A stretch of DNA of 37,818 nucleotides from assembly GCA_945787465.1 (NCBI GenBank), contig CALZIZ010000102.1, forward strand, positions 1 to 37,818. The letters run 5' to 3'. The notes under the pieces are model-generated. The model made no database searches and was not told where the DNA came from. It was given only the letters and a program-made list of their open reading frames with translations. Below are positions 25,953-35,595 of the stretch, one piece after another. Position 1 is the stretch's first letter. Each line of letters opens with the position of its first letter. The position numbers were made by a program, and so were the translations under genes. The stretch is from an uncultured Desulfuromonadales bacterium. Lineage in GTDB: Bacteria; Desulfobacterota; Desulfuromonadia; Desulfuromonadales; Trichloromonadaceae.

Positions 25953-27170
25953 ATGGTAACGAATCTTAACCATATTATTGATCAGGTTGTTAAGGATAAG
26001 GGCATCGACCGGGCTGTGCTTGTTGAGGCCCTCGAGTCTGCAGTCCTTTCGGCAGCCAATAAGAAATATCGCAACACCCGGGATCTCGAAGCCCATTATA
26101 ATGATGAAATCGGCGAGGTCGAGGTCTTTGAGTTCGTTACCGTTGTCCAGGAGGTTCAGGATTCCTATAAGGAAATTGATCTGGATGAGGCCAGTGAAAT
26201 TGATCCCGGACCGCCAAGCAGGTGATTATCCAGAAGGTTCGCGAGGCAGAGCGCGAAGGGGTCTATAATGAGTTTAAGGACCGTGTCGGTGAATTGGTCA
26301 ACGGCATTGTCCGACGTTACGAGCGAGGTGATCTGATCATTGATCTGGGCAGGGCTGAGGCGCTGTTGCCTCACCGTGAGCAGGTGCCGCGAGAAACATA
26401 TCGGCAGGGTGATCGGGTTCGTGCCTACATCTCTGAGGTGAGAATGGCGCCCAAGGGGCCCCAGATTATTCTCTCCCGCACCCACCCAGGTGTGGTGGCG
26501 GCAATGTTCCATTTTGAGGTGCCTGAAATCGCCGAAGGGATCGTTGAAGTCAAGGGTGTAGCGCGTGAGCCTGGCAGTCGGGCCAAGATTGCTGTTGTCT
26601 CTCATGACCCCGATGTCGATCCGGTCGGTGCCTGTGTCGGTATGCGTGGTTCCAGGGTGCAGAATGTCGTCTCCGAGTTGCGAGGGGAGAAAATCGACAT
26701 TATCCCCTGGACCCCGGACGTTGCACGCTTCGCCTGTTCCGCCCTGTCACCTGCTGAGGTTACCAGGGTTTATGTTGACAATGACGAGCAGGCTTTGGAA
26801 ATCATTGTGCCTGATGATCAGTTGTCTCTGGCTATCGGCAAGAAGGGTCAGAACGTTCGTCTGGCGGCCAAATTGCTGGGCTGGAAGATCGACATCAAGA
26901 GCGAAACCCGTGCCGCCGAGGCTGAGCTTGAAGAATTGCGCGGTGGCGACAGCGCCGAAGAGGCCACTGAAGCAGAAGGTCAGGCTGAGAGCCTCGCTGA
27001 TGAACACACCCGCGATGAACTTTACGAGATGGCCAAGGAGGCCGATGTCGCCGGTCGTAGTTCAATGACCAAGGACGAGTTGGCCAGTCGCCTGGCAGAA
27101 ATTTCGGCAGCCCAGGCTGAGCCTTCCGTTGAGGAGGAAGACGGGGCTGACGAAGACGAAGGGGGCGTAA
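25953..27170 (+). CDS. nusA: Transcription factor NusA, interrupted frame
   Basis: NusA controls pausing, termination and antitermination by RNA polymerase. The N-terminal domain starts [18 protein letters not shown]. After LDEASEIDP the frame shifts by -1 near 26205-26212 and resumes at [15 protein letters not shown]. About 23 residues normally lie between these, so roughly 65-70 bases seem lost. S1 ([20 protein letters not shown]), KH1 and KH2 ([18 protein letters not shown]) are intact. An acidic tail with a Rho_N/SAP-like helix pair ([18 protein letters not shown]) follows. As written the frame has no stop and runs into ylxR; removing one G from the five-G run at 27161-27165 would give TAA at 27168-27170, the end used here. 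Confidence 0.88.
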
Positions 27171-27175
27171 CCTGC

Positions 27176-27766
27176 ATGCCGAAGTCAGCTAAGACACAGC
27201 GAACCTGTTTGGGGTGTCGCCAGGTTTTCGGACAGGACGAACTGGTTCGCTATGTCGCTTCGCCGCAGCATGAGTTGCTGGTTGATTATCGAGGGCGTTT
27301 GCCCGGACGGGGTGCCTATACATGCCTCGATCGTGAATGCGTGACCTTGGCTGTCAAGCGGCGGCAGTTCGGCAGGGCCTTGCGCAGCGATTTTGCCCCC
27401 TTTGAGGCAGATAATCTCATGGCAGCTCTTGCTGTCCAGGTTGAAGCCAAGGTGCTAAGCCTGGTGGGGATGGCTCGTAAGTCGGGCAAAATTATATCCG
27501 GAGGGCAAATGGTCCTGAAGGCGCTTTCCGGTGGAGGGATTGCGGTTGTGCTGCTGGCTCAGGATGTCTCAAACGGTATTGGCGAGAAAGTCAGGGGCAA
27601 GGCAGAGGCCACCGGAACCCCCTGGCTTTATCTTGCGGAAAAGGGTCAATTGGGTCAGCTTTTAGGTAAGGCGGAGCGCAGTGTTGTCGGCATCGGTAAG
27701 GGTGCGCTGGCAGAATCTTTGAAAGTCGAGCTGTTACGCTTGAAGAAAATAGTAGGGGAGAGTTGA
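27176..27766 (+). CDS. ylxR: YlxR (DUF448) domain fused to L7Ae-like RNA-binding domain
   Basis: From the ATG at 27176 this is a 196-residue protein. The YlxR/DUF448 part has [26 protein letters not shown] and a second Cys in LDREC; the L7Ae/L30e-like part follows with [21 protein letters not shown] and [11 protein letters not shown], the family core. Two-domain proteins of this kind are known between nusA and infB and are thought to bind RNA. In this sequence it is in frame with nusA, which I attribute to the extra G in the run at 27161-27165. Its stop overlaps the infB ATG (TGATG). Confidence 0.87.
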   Translation: MPKSAKTQRTCLGCRQVFGQDELVRYVASPQHELLVDYRGRLPGRGAYTCLDRECVTLAVKRRQFGRALRSDFAPFEADNLMAALAVQVEAKVLSLVGMARKSGKIISGGQMVLKALSGGGIAVVLLAQDVSNGIGEKVRGKAEATGTPWLYLAEKGQLGQLLGKAERSVVGIGKGALAESLKVELLRLKKIVGES

Positions 27767-30341
27767 TGGGAAAAACAAGAGTATATGAATTAGCTCAGAA
27801 GTTGGGACTCGACAATAAGGTTCTGCTCGACAAGCTGCATGAAGCAAATTCGAAGATCGCAGAATCAGTTCCGGGATCATCCGGCGGCGTCGCAAGGAAG
27901 CGCCCGCAGCCGAGGTGGTTGAAGCAGCTCCAGCCATTACCGAGGATGAGACCCAAGAGGATCAGCCCGTAATGGCAGATGCCGAACTCGAGGCTGAAGT
28001 GGCTCCCGCCGCAGAAGATGCTCCGGTTGAAGCCGGGGGCGCCGAGGTTCCGGCTCCTGTTGAAGAGGTTTCCGAGGAGCCTGTAAGGGAAGAGCCTTCC
28101 GGCAAGGCCGAGGAGAAGCCTGAGGTCGTGGCCGAAGCACCCAAGGAGCCTGTCGCAGAGAGCCCTTCCGGCAAGGCCAAGGAGCCCGTTAAAAGAGCCA
28201 CAGCCACTCGCGCCAAAATTCTTGGACGAGTTGAGTTGCCCAAGGCGGCACCTGCGCCGGCGGCACGCCCCGAGAGGGGCAGGGCCAGAACTGAGCGTCC
28301 CGCCCCCTCTCCCCGGCGTGACGCTAATGCCAGGCCCAAGGTTCCCGCTGCACCCGCGCCGGCCCCCGATCCGTTTCCCGCCAAGGAAGCCCGGGGTAAC
28401 AAGAAAAAGAAAAAGGGCAGGGGCGCCGATCTCCCCGAGGGCCGCGATGCAGGCGCAGGGGCTCGCCGTCGTCGGCGCGAGGTCTTTGAGCCTGACCGCG
28501 ATGGCCGTTACCGTAAAGGTAGGAAGTCTGCCAAGCAGCTTAAAAAGACCGAGGTTACCGTAGCCAAGGCGATCAAGCGTAAGATCCGCATTTCCGACGT
28601 TATCACTGTTGGAGAGCTGGCCAAGCGCATGGGTGTCAAGGCCAATGACCTGATCAAGGAACTGATGCGTCAGGGGACGATGGTCACCATTAATCATCCC
28701 CTCGATTTCGATACCGCAGCAATTCTTGCCTCTGAGTTTCAGTATGAGGTTGAAAACGTCGCTTTTGATGAGGAGTCCATCCTCGAGCAATCCGGGGTCA
28801 AGGTCGGCGAGGAGGATAAAGATGAAAACCTCAAGCCCCGTCCCCCCGTCGTCACCATCATGGGTCACGTCGACCACGGTAAGACAAGTCTGCTCGACGC
28901 TGTGCGCCGCGCCAATGTCACCGACAGCGAAGCGGGCGGGATTACACAGCATATCGGCGCCTACGATGTAGAGCTTGACGGCAAGAAAATCAGTTTTATC
29001 GACACCCCCGGTCACGCAGCCTTTACCGCTATGCGTGCCCGCGGTGCCAAAGTTACCGATATCGTCATCCTGGTGGTGGCTGCCGACGACGGGGTTATGC
29101 CCCAGACCAAAGAGGCCATCAACCATGCCAAGGCGGCCGAAGTACCGATTATTGTTGCTATCAACAAAATCGACAAACCTGACGCCAACCCGGAGCGGGT
29201 CAAGCAGGAACTGACTGAATTCGGGCTGGTCCCCGAAGATTGGGGTGGGGATGCCATTTTCGTCGAGGTTTCCGCCAAGCAGGGAACCAACCTCGATGAT
29301 ATGCTGGAAATGATTCTTCTGCAGGCAGAGGTTATGGACCTCAAGGCCAACCCCGACAAGCATGCCAAAGGTATTGTCGTTGAAGCCCGACTCGATCGTG
29401 GACGGGGCCCCGTAGTAACTGTGCTGGTGCAGGAAGGGACGCTGAAAATCGGCGATCCCATCGTCACCGGGGTTCATTACGGCCGGGTTCGTACCATGAC
29501 CAATGACCGCGGTGACCGACTTGAGGAAGCAGGGCCCTCGGTCCCCGTCGAGGTGACTGGCCTTACAGGCGTTCCCGATGCCGGCGATAGTTTTCATGCC
29601 GTTGAGGATGAAAAGAACGCCAAGGAAGTTGCCATGCACCGGCAGCAGAAGCTGCGCGAAGCCGAGTTGGCCAAGAGCAGCAAAATCTCCCTTGAACAGC
29701 TTTACGCCCGCATTCAAGAGGGTGACGTCAAGGAGCTCAAGGTCATCATCAAAGGTGATGTTCAGGGCTCTGTAGAGGCAGTAAAAGATTCATTGATCAA
29801 GCTCTCGACAGATGCATGCCGTCTGGTCGTTATTCATACCGGTGTCGGCGGCATTACTGAAAGCGACGTGACTCTTGCAGCTGCATCAGATGCCATTGTG
29901 CTTGGCTTTAACGTGCGACCCGAGTCCAAGGGCAGCACCCTGGCCGAAATTGAAGGGGTCGATATTCGCCTCTACAACATCATTTATGATGCAGTCAATG
30001 ATATCCGCGATGCCATGGAAGGGCTTCTTGCCCCGACCCTGCGCGAGAAACAGCTCGGCCGCGTTCAGGTACGTGACACCTTCCATGTCTCCAAAGTCGG
30101 TACCATTGCCGGTTGCTACGTTCTCGACGGTAAAATTCTGCGAGGTGCCAGTGTGCGCCTGGTTCGCGACAACGTGGTGATCTGGGAGGGTAAGCTCAAC
30201 TCCCTCAAGCGTTTCAAGGACGATGTCAAGGAAGTTGCCACCGGCTACGAGTGCGGCATCGGGCTGGAGAACTACAACGACATCAAAATTGACGACATTA
30301 TTGAAGTTTTCGAAATGGAAGAGATCAAGACCACCCTTTGA
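27766..30341 (+). CDS. infB: Translation initiation factor IF-2, interrupted frame
   Basis: IF2 delivers initiator tRNA to the 30S subunit. The first IF2N domain starts [20 protein letters not shown]. The frame shifts by -1 near 27845-27865, after KLHEAN, and resumes at [16 protein letters not shown]; comparison with relatives from memory suggests part of the first domain's C-terminal linker is missing. A long Pro/Ala/Glu-rich linker, a second IF2N ([20 protein letters not shown]), the GTPase domain ([20 protein letters not shown]) and domains II-IV follow, intact. The downstream frame is open from 27915 and internal initiation could yield an IF2-2-like product. Confidence 0.9.
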
Positions 30342-30356
30342 TAAAGCTGGCAGCTT

Positions 30357-30644
30357 ATGGTCGTCGGAGTTCTTCGGCTGGAACTGATTCTTCACGCGCC
30401 CCAGTCTCTGAAGGAAAAAAGAGGCATGGTTAAAAAGCTTCTTGGTCGTCTACGGGTCAGATACCCGGTTTCGGCGGCCGAGACGGGGCATCAGGACTTC
30501 TGGCAAAAGGCCGAACTGGGGTTTGCCCTGGTCGGTAACGAAGAGGGGACCTGTCACAGGGTGTTTGATCGGATTGAAGAAGAAATTCTCTCCAGTGGGC
30601 TGGCCGATGTCAGCGAACGCTGGATTGAATTTATTCATTATTGA
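30357..30644 (+). CDS. DUF503 family protein (YlxP-like)
   Basis: A 95-residue DUF503 protein, matching the family in full: [20 protein letters not shown] at the N terminus, a basic helix ([12 protein letters not shown]), then [19 protein letters not shown]. These small proteins usually sit between infB and rbfA, as here, which links them to ribosome assembly; YlxP has been implicated in 30S maturation, but I infer no specific activity. It starts 15 bases after infB and ends 13 bases before rbfA. Confidence 0.9.
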   Translation: MVVGVLRLELILHAPQSLKEKRGMVKKLLGRLRVRYPVSAAETGHQDFWQKAELGFALVGNEEGTCHRVFDRIEEEILSSGLADVSERWIEFIHY

Positions 30645-30657
30645 CAGGAAGAATGAC

Positions 30658-31041
30658 TTGGAGTTTAAGCGTTCACATCGGGTCGGAGAGTCGATCCATA
30701 AAGAGATTTCCTCTCTTTTAATCAAAGGGCTCAAGGACCCTCGGGTCGGTTTCGTCACCATAACCGCCGTCGAGGTTACTTCAGATCTGCGTTATGCCCG
30801 GGTTTATTTCTCGGTCATGGGTGACGAAAGCGCGCTCAAAAAGACCCTTGAGGGACTTAAAAGCTCGATACCGTTTCTGCGCAGGCACCTGGGGCGTCAG
30901 CTGCGAATGCGTTATGTGCCGGAATTGCAGTTTCGTTACGATGAGTCCCTCGAATACGGAAACCGGATCGAATCTCTGATTAAGGAAATAAAGCAAAACG
31001 ACGATGCCGATGATTCAATCGATACTGAGCAAGATAGCTGA
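30658..31041 (+). CDS. rbfA: Ribosome-binding factor A
   Basis: A 127-residue RbfA, which binds immature 30S subunits near the 16S 5' helix and assists cold adaptation. The KH-type fold signature is present: [40 protein letters not shown] and the C-terminal [20 protein letters not shown]. It starts with TTG at 30658 behind AGGAAG (30646-30651); no in-frame ATG exists at the family start. The 3' end overlaps the next gene by 38 bases. Confidence 0.93.
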   Translation: MEFKRSHRVGESIHKEISSLLIKGLKDPRVGFVTITAVEVTSDLRYARVYFSVMGDESALKKTLEGLKSSIPFLRRHLGRQLRMRYVPELQFRYDESLEYGNRIESLIKEIKQNDDADDSIDTEQDS

Positions 31042-31960
31042 AGGCCAGCGGTTTCTGGTTACCTCCCACGAAGGCCCTGACGGTGACGCCATCGGTTCAA
31101 CCCTGGCTTTTGCCCTCCTGCTTCGGGAAATGGGTAAAGATGTGGTGGCTTTCAATGGCGATGGGGTCCCCCAGGACTTCGCCTTTCTTCCCGGAGCCGA
31201 GACCCTGGTTAGAGAACTCGGTGATGAGAGTGGGTTCGATACTGGTTTTGTGCTCGATGCCGGGGAATTAAAAAGGGCCGGCAATGACCTGGGGGAGCGC
31301 TGTAAAAGCCTGGTGAATATAGATCACCATCCCTATTCGGAATCTTTCGGAGAAATCAACTTTGTCGACGAGGAAGCCAGCGCCACCGGAGTGCTGATTT
31401 ATCGGATCGCCAAGGCTGCCGGACATCCGATTTCCGAAGCGGTTGCACTTTGCATCTATACGGCTATTCTATCAGATACCGGGTCCTTTCGTTATTCCAA
31501 CTCTAATCCTGAAGCCTTTCGCGTAGCCGCAGAGATGGTTGAGGTCGGGGTCGATCCCTGGACGGTCGCCTCGGGCTTGTACGAGAGCCAGGATGAAAAG
31601 CGGTTGAACCTGCTGGCCCGGGCTCTCTCGACCCTGACCCTGTCCTCATGCAGGCGCTACGCCTCGGTGAGCGTCACCCTTGGTATGATGGAAGAGGTCG
31701 GTGCAGGCGCCGAGTTTACCGACGGCTTTGTAAACTACCCGCGCTCCATTCGCGGGGTTGAAGTGGCCCTTTTCTTCCGCCAGATTGAGTCCGATGCCTA
31801 TAAAATCGGTTTCAGGTCCAAGGGGCGGATCAATGTAGGTAGTCTCGCTCATGATCTTGGCGGTGGCGGGCATCACAATGCTGCCGGCGCGGTGGTTCGT
31901 GGCTCCCTCGAAGACGTCCGCAATACGGTATTCTCCCGTTTGCTGGTGTTGCTCGATTAG
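31004..31960 (+). CDS. nrnA: DHH/DHHA1 phosphoesterase, NrnA-like
   Basis: A 318-residue DHH-family phosphoesterase acting on nanoRNA and possibly pAp or cyclic dinucleotides. Visible metal and substrate motifs are [12 protein letters not shown] near the N terminus, NIDHHPYS near 107, [13 protein letters not shown], and the DHHA1 signature [11 protein letters not shown] near the C terminus. NrnA versus a cyclic-di-AMP phosphodiesterase of similar build cannot be separated by eye; there are no membrane or PAS parts, which favours NrnA. It starts within rbfA (alternative ATG at 31010) and ends 6 bases before truB. Confidence 0.88.
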   Translation: MPMIQSILSKIAEGQRFLVTSHEGPDGDAIGSTLAFALLLREMGKDVVAFNGDGVPQDFAFLPGAETLVRELGDESGFDTGFVLDAGELKRAGNDLGERCKSLVNIDHHPYSESFGEINFVDEEASATGVLIYRIAKAAGHPISEAVALCIYTAILSDTGSFRYSNSNPEAFRVAAEMVEVGVDPWTVASGLYESQDEKRLNLLARALSTLTLSSCRRYASVSVTLGMMEEVGAGAEFTDGFVNYPRSIRGVEVALFFRQIESDAYKIGFRSKGRINVGSLAHDLGGGGHHNAAGAVVRGSLEDVRNTVFSRLLVLLD

Positions 31961-31966
31961 GGTGCC

Positions 31967-32887
31967 ATGAACGGATTGTTGATCGTTGATAAGCCGCAGG
32001 GCATCACGTCTCACGATGTCGTGAGAAAGGTGCGCCGACTGTTTAAAACCCGCAAAGTCGGCCACGCCGGCACTCTTGATCCGCTTGCTACCGGAGTTTT
32101 GCTGGTTGCTTTGGGCGAGGGGACCCGCGTTCTTCAATTTTTGGTTGAAGGGGCCAAGACCTACCAGGCGACCCTGAAGCTTGGCGAGGTCACCGACACC
32201 CAGGATGCCGAAGGCCAGATAATCGAAAATCGACCACTGGTTGGGATCGATGAACCACTGGTGAGGTCTGCCTGCGCAGAATTTTCCGGCGTCATCAGCC
32301 AGTTGCCGCCCATGTTTTCCGCGGTCAAAAAAAATGGCATCCCCCTGCATCGTCTTGCCCGCCAGGGGGTTGAAGTCGAGCGGGAGTCACGGGACGTTAC
32401 AATTCATCGACTGGATGTCGTCGGGGTCAGGTTGCCCTGGGTCGACCTCGAGGTCGATTGCTCCAAGGGAACCTATATCCGCACCCTTTGCCATGACATT
32501 GGTCAGTCCTTAGGGTGTGGCGCCCATGTGACGGCTCTGCGGAGGACCCGTAGCGGAAGCTTTACTGAAAAACAAAGCCTGTCCCTCGAAGAGATTGCCG
32601 CGCGGCTCGACGCCGGAGACGAGCCCGGATTGCTGAGCCTTGAAGAGGCTTTGCGGGAATTGCCCGCCGTCGAGGTCGTCGCCTCTGCCGCCGCTCGTCT
32701 GCAAAACGGCATTCCGCCAGAACTCGATGGGATCTGCGGAGATATGAATTATCGTTCTGGAGACACCGTGGTGCTTTTGCACTGCGGGCGTCTTCAGGCA
32801 GTGGCTTGTTTCGCACCGGAGCGAGAGAAGGAAAAGCGGGGTGACTTTGAGCTTCTGCGGGTTTTTAAAGGCCCCCAGGCGGCATGA
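31967..32887 (+). CDS. truB: tRNA pseudouridine(55) synthase
   Basis: A 306-residue TruB, which makes pseudouridine-55 in the T arm of tRNAs. The catalytic Asp38 lies in GHAGTLDPLATGVL; other signatures are GLLIVDKPQGITSHDVV at the N terminus, FSGVISQLPPMFSAVKKNG and SKGTYIRTLCHDIG. A C-terminal PUA-like domain completes the fold. It is in the expected place between nrnA and rpsO. A 105-base gap follows, which may hold an rpsO promoter, but no good match was seen. Confidence 0.94.
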   Translation: MNGLLIVDKPQGITSHDVVRKVRRLFKTRKVGHAGTLDPLATGVLLVALGEGTRVLQFLVEGAKTYQATLKLGEVTDTQDAEGQIIENRPLVGIDEPLVRSACAEFSGVISQLPPMFSAVKKNGIPLHRLARQGVEVERESRDVTIHRLDVVGVRLPWVDLEVDCSKGTYIRTLCHDIGQSLGCGAHVTALRRTRSGSFTEKQSLSLEEIAARLDAGDEPGLLSLEEALRELPAVEVVASAAARLQNGIPPELDGICGDMNYRSGDTVVLLHCGRLQAVACFAPEREKEKRGDFELLRVFKGPQAA

Positions 32888-32992
32888 TAAGTCCTTTACA
32901 CCACGAAGAAATTATGTTAAAAGGTGCGATGTTTTTTACACCCGAAACCAGGACTATTCTTGGATTAATTTTGTTTGAAAGGAGATGGCATA

Positions 32993-33259
32993 GTGTTGGC
33001 CACAGAACGCAAACAGGAAATCATCAGTGAATTTAAAACCCACGAGGGGGATACCGGTTCTCCCGAGGTTCAGATCGCTCTGCTCTCTGAGCGTATCAAG
33101 TACCTGACCGAGCACTTCCGCACGCACAAGAAAGATCACCACTCCCGTCGTGGACTGCTGAAGATGGTCGGGCAGAGAAGGCGCCTGCTCGATTATCTGA
33201 AGAAAAAGGAAGTCGAGCGCTACCGCACTATCATCAAGGCTCTCGGTATCCGCCGTTAA
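32993..33259 (+). CDS. rpsO: 30S ribosomal protein S15
   Basis: An 88-residue S15, the primary binding protein of the 16S rRNA central domain. The signature [18 protein letters not shown] near the N terminus, the conserved [19 protein letters not shown] and the C-terminal IKALGIRR are intact. It starts with GTG at 32993, eight bases after AAAGGAG, giving the normal length. A terminator lies 5 bases after the stop, and pnp follows, the same arrangement as in E. coli. Confidence 0.95.
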   Translation: MLATERKQEIISEFKTHEGDTGSPEVQIALLSERIKYLTEHFRTHKKDHHSRRGLLKMVGQRRRLLDYLKKKEVERYRTIIKALGIRR

Positions 33260-33264
33260 ACTGG

Positions 33265-33312
33265 GGCAGCAGGCTCTCCATTCGCCTGGGGATCTGCTGC
33301 CTTTCGTTTTTT
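33265..33312 (+). terminator. Rho-independent terminator after rpsO
   Basis: A perfect eight-base stem, GGCAGCAG (33265-33272) with CTGCTGCC (33294-33301), closes a 21-base loop and is followed by TTTCG and six T. E. coli also has a terminator between rpsO and pnp that allows partial read-through. Confidence 0.88.
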
Positions 33313-33320
33313 ATGTCAAT

Positions 33321-33403
33321 GGCTCTGGAGGTTGTCCGGAGAGAGGGCCTGGACCGCAGTTTACGCCGGTTCGGGCCCTGTCTCAGGCCATCCTCCTTTA
33401 GCC
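33321..33403 (+). promoter_or_regulatory. Long imperfect hairpin in the pnp leader
   Basis: Bases 33327-33356 pair with 33367-33396: 30 positions with 24 Watson-Crick pairs, two G-U pairs and four isolated mismatches, around a ten-base loop. An outer helix GGCT (33321-33324) with AGCC (33400-33403) extends it across a small internal loop. The element ends 77 bases before the pnp ATG. In E. coli the pnp leader forms a long duplex cut by RNase III, after which PNPase represses its own synthesis; this hairpin has the shape expected for such control. Confidence 0.8.
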
Positions 33404-33480
33404 ATGGTTTTGTGCCTCTGTGAAAAGACTTAATTCACCGGGTCTGGCTGCGGCCTGACTCGGGTTCGAAGGAGAAAAAA

Positions 33481-35580
33481 ATGGCTCTACAAAAAGTAGA
33501 AATCCAATTCAATGGCAAGCCCCTGACCATCGAAACAGGGAAGATGGCCCGGCAGGCCGATGGCGCCACGGTTATCACCTATGGTGAGACCAAGGTTCTG
33601 TGCACCGCGGTTTCCTCCAAAACTGCCCGCGAGGGTCAGGACTTCTTTCCTCTGACCGTCAATTACCAGGAAAAATTCTATGCCGCGGGCAAAATCCCCG
33701 GTTCTTTTTTTCGCCGGGAACGCGGCTCTACCGAGCGTGAGACCCTGATCTGCAGGCTTATCGACCGTCCCATGCGTCCGCTTTTTCCCAAGGGCTACCT
33801 GAACGAAACCCAGATTATGCCGACCGTCATCTCCGTCGACCTCGAAAATGACCCGGATACCCTGGCCATGGTGGCCGCTTCGGCAGCCGTACATATCTCG
33901 GATATCCCTTTTGCCGGCCCGATTGCCGCCGTCCGCGTCTGCCGGGTTGAGGGACAACTGGTTGCCAACCCGACCCACGAGCAGCGCCAGAACAGCGACA
34001 TGGAAATCGTCGTTTCCGGTTCGAAGGACGCGGTGATGATGGTCGAGGGTGAAGCCGATCTGGTTTCCGAAGAGGATCTGCTCGAGGCTATATTTTTTGG
34101 CCACGAGGCTCTGCAGCCGCTGATCGACGCCCAGAATCAGCTGCGGGAACTGGCAGGCATGGAAAAGCGTGAGTTCATCCTCCCCGGGGTCGACGCCGAT
34201 CTCGAGGCGCGGGTCACCGCCCTTGCTGAAACCCGCCTTGCCGAAGCCAACAAGATTCAGACCAAGCAGGAGCGTTATGCCGCTGTTGCCGAAATCAAGG
34301 CTGAGGTACAGACTGCGTTGGCCGAGGAGTTTGAAGGCCGCGCAGATGAGATTTCCGCGATTCTCGGCTCTATCGCCAAGCGGGTGGTCCGCAAGATGGT
34401 GACTAAGGAGAGGGTGCGTATCGACGGCCGCGACATGAACACCATACGCCCCATCACCTGTGAGGTCGGCATTCTTCCCCGGTCTCACGGCAGTGCCTTG
34501 TTTACCCGAGGTGAAACCCAGGCCCTGGTCGCAGCAACTCTGGGCACCTCCCAGGATGAGCAGCGGATGGACAACGTGCAGGGGATGGAATTCAAGAAAT
34601 TCCTGCTCCATTACAATTTCCCTCCTTTCTGCGTCGGGGAGACCAGTATGCGTTTGTTCCCCGGTCGGCGGGAGATAGGGCATGGTTACCTGGCCGAGCG
34701 TTCCGTTTCCCAGATTCTGCCCGCCTACGAGAGTTTCCCCTACACCATCCGTCTGGTCTCCGACATCCTCGAGTCCAACGGCTCTTCGTCCATGGCCAGT
34801 GTCTGCGGTTCCTCCCTGGCGCTGATGGATGCCGGGGTTCCGGCTACTGATGCGGTGGCCGGCATTGCCATGGGGCTCATTAAAGAGGGGGACGATGTCG
34901 CGATTCTTTCGGACATCCTCGGCGACGAAGACCACCTCGGCGACATGGACTTCAAGGTCACCGGTACCCAAAAAGGGGTTGCTGCCCTGCAGATGGACAT
35001 CAAAATCACCGGAGTTAATCGCGAGATTATGGGGCAGGCTCTTGCCCAGGCCAAGGAAGGGCGGATTCATATCCTTAACAAAATGGCCGAAGCCCTCGAA
35101 AAACCCCGGGCCGAGCTTTCGGACTACGCGCCGCGGATCACGACCATCAGCGTCAAGACGGATCAGGTGCGTACGGTTATCGGCTCCGGCGGCAAGAACA
35201 TTCGTGGTATCATCGAGGCCACTGGTTGTACCATTGATATCGAGGACGATGGCAAAATCAATATCGCATCTGCAGATGGAGACGCCTGCAAAAAAGCGAT
35301 CAAGATGATCCGCGATCTGACTCAAGAAGCCGAGGTCGGCAAGCTCTACATGGGCACCGTCAAGAAAATCATGGAATTCGGCGCCTTTGTCGAGATTTTC
35401 CCCGGCACCGACGGTCTGGTACACGTATCCGAACTCGATACGACCCGGGTGCGCAATGTGACTGACGTCCTCAACGAGGGCGATGAGGTCCTGGTCAAGT
35501 GCCTTGGCATCGACCGGCAGGGCAAAATCAAACTCTCCCGGAAGGAAGCCCTGGGGCAGTCCCTCCCCGACGGGGAATAA
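33481..35580 (+). CDS. pnp: Polyribonucleotide nucleotidyltransferase (PNPase)
   Basis: A 699-residue PNPase, a 3'-5' phosphorolytic exoribonuclease central to mRNA decay. Full domain set: RNase PH 1 (with [17 protein letters not shown]), helical linker, RNase PH 2 ([30 protein letters not shown]), KH ([19 protein letters not shown]) and S1 ([19 protein letters not shown]). Length is standard. GAAGGAG lies just before the ATG. The gene is preceded by a 221-base region with the rpsO terminator and the leader hairpin, and followed after 15 bases by an M16 protease. Confidence 0.96.
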   Translation: MALQKVEIQFNGKPLTIETGKMARQADGATVITYGETKVLCTAVSSKTAREGQDFFPLTVNYQEKFYAAGKIPGSFFRRERGSTERETLICRLIDRPMRPLFPKGYLNETQIMPTVISVDLENDPDTLAMVAASAAVHISDIPFAGPIAAVRVCRVEGQLVANPTHEQRQNSDMEIVVSGSKDAVMMVEGEADLVSEEDLLEAIFFGHEALQPLIDAQNQLRELAGMEKREFILPGVDADLEARVTALAETRLAEANKIQTKQERYAAVAEIKAEVQTALAEEFEGRADEISAILGSIAKRVVRKMVTKERVRIDGRDMNTIRPITCEVGILPRSHGSALFTRGETQALVAATLGTSQDEQRMDNVQGMEFKKFLLHYNFPPFCVGETSMRLFPGRREIGHGYLAERSVSQILPAYESFPYTIRLVSDILESNGSSSMASVCGSSLALMDAGVPATDAVAGIAMGLIKEGDDVAILSDILGDEDHLGDMDFKVTGTQKGVAALQMDIKITGVNREIMGQALAQAKEGRIHILNKMAEALEKPRAELSDYAPRITTISVKTDQVRTVIGSGGKNIRGIIEATGCTIDIEDDGKINIASADGDACKKAIKMIRDLTQEAEVGKLYMGTVKKIMEFGAFVEIFPGTDGLVHVSELDTTRVRNVTDVLNEGDEVLVKCLGIDRQGKIKLSRKEALGQSLPDGE

Positions 35581-35595
35581 CAGCAGGGCAGGGGA

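Noticed and set aside
9560-27865. Programmed ribosomal frameshifting as the cause of the five breaks.
   Set aside because: Conserved residues are missing at each join, no common slippery heptamer is present, and the genes are not known to use frameshifting.
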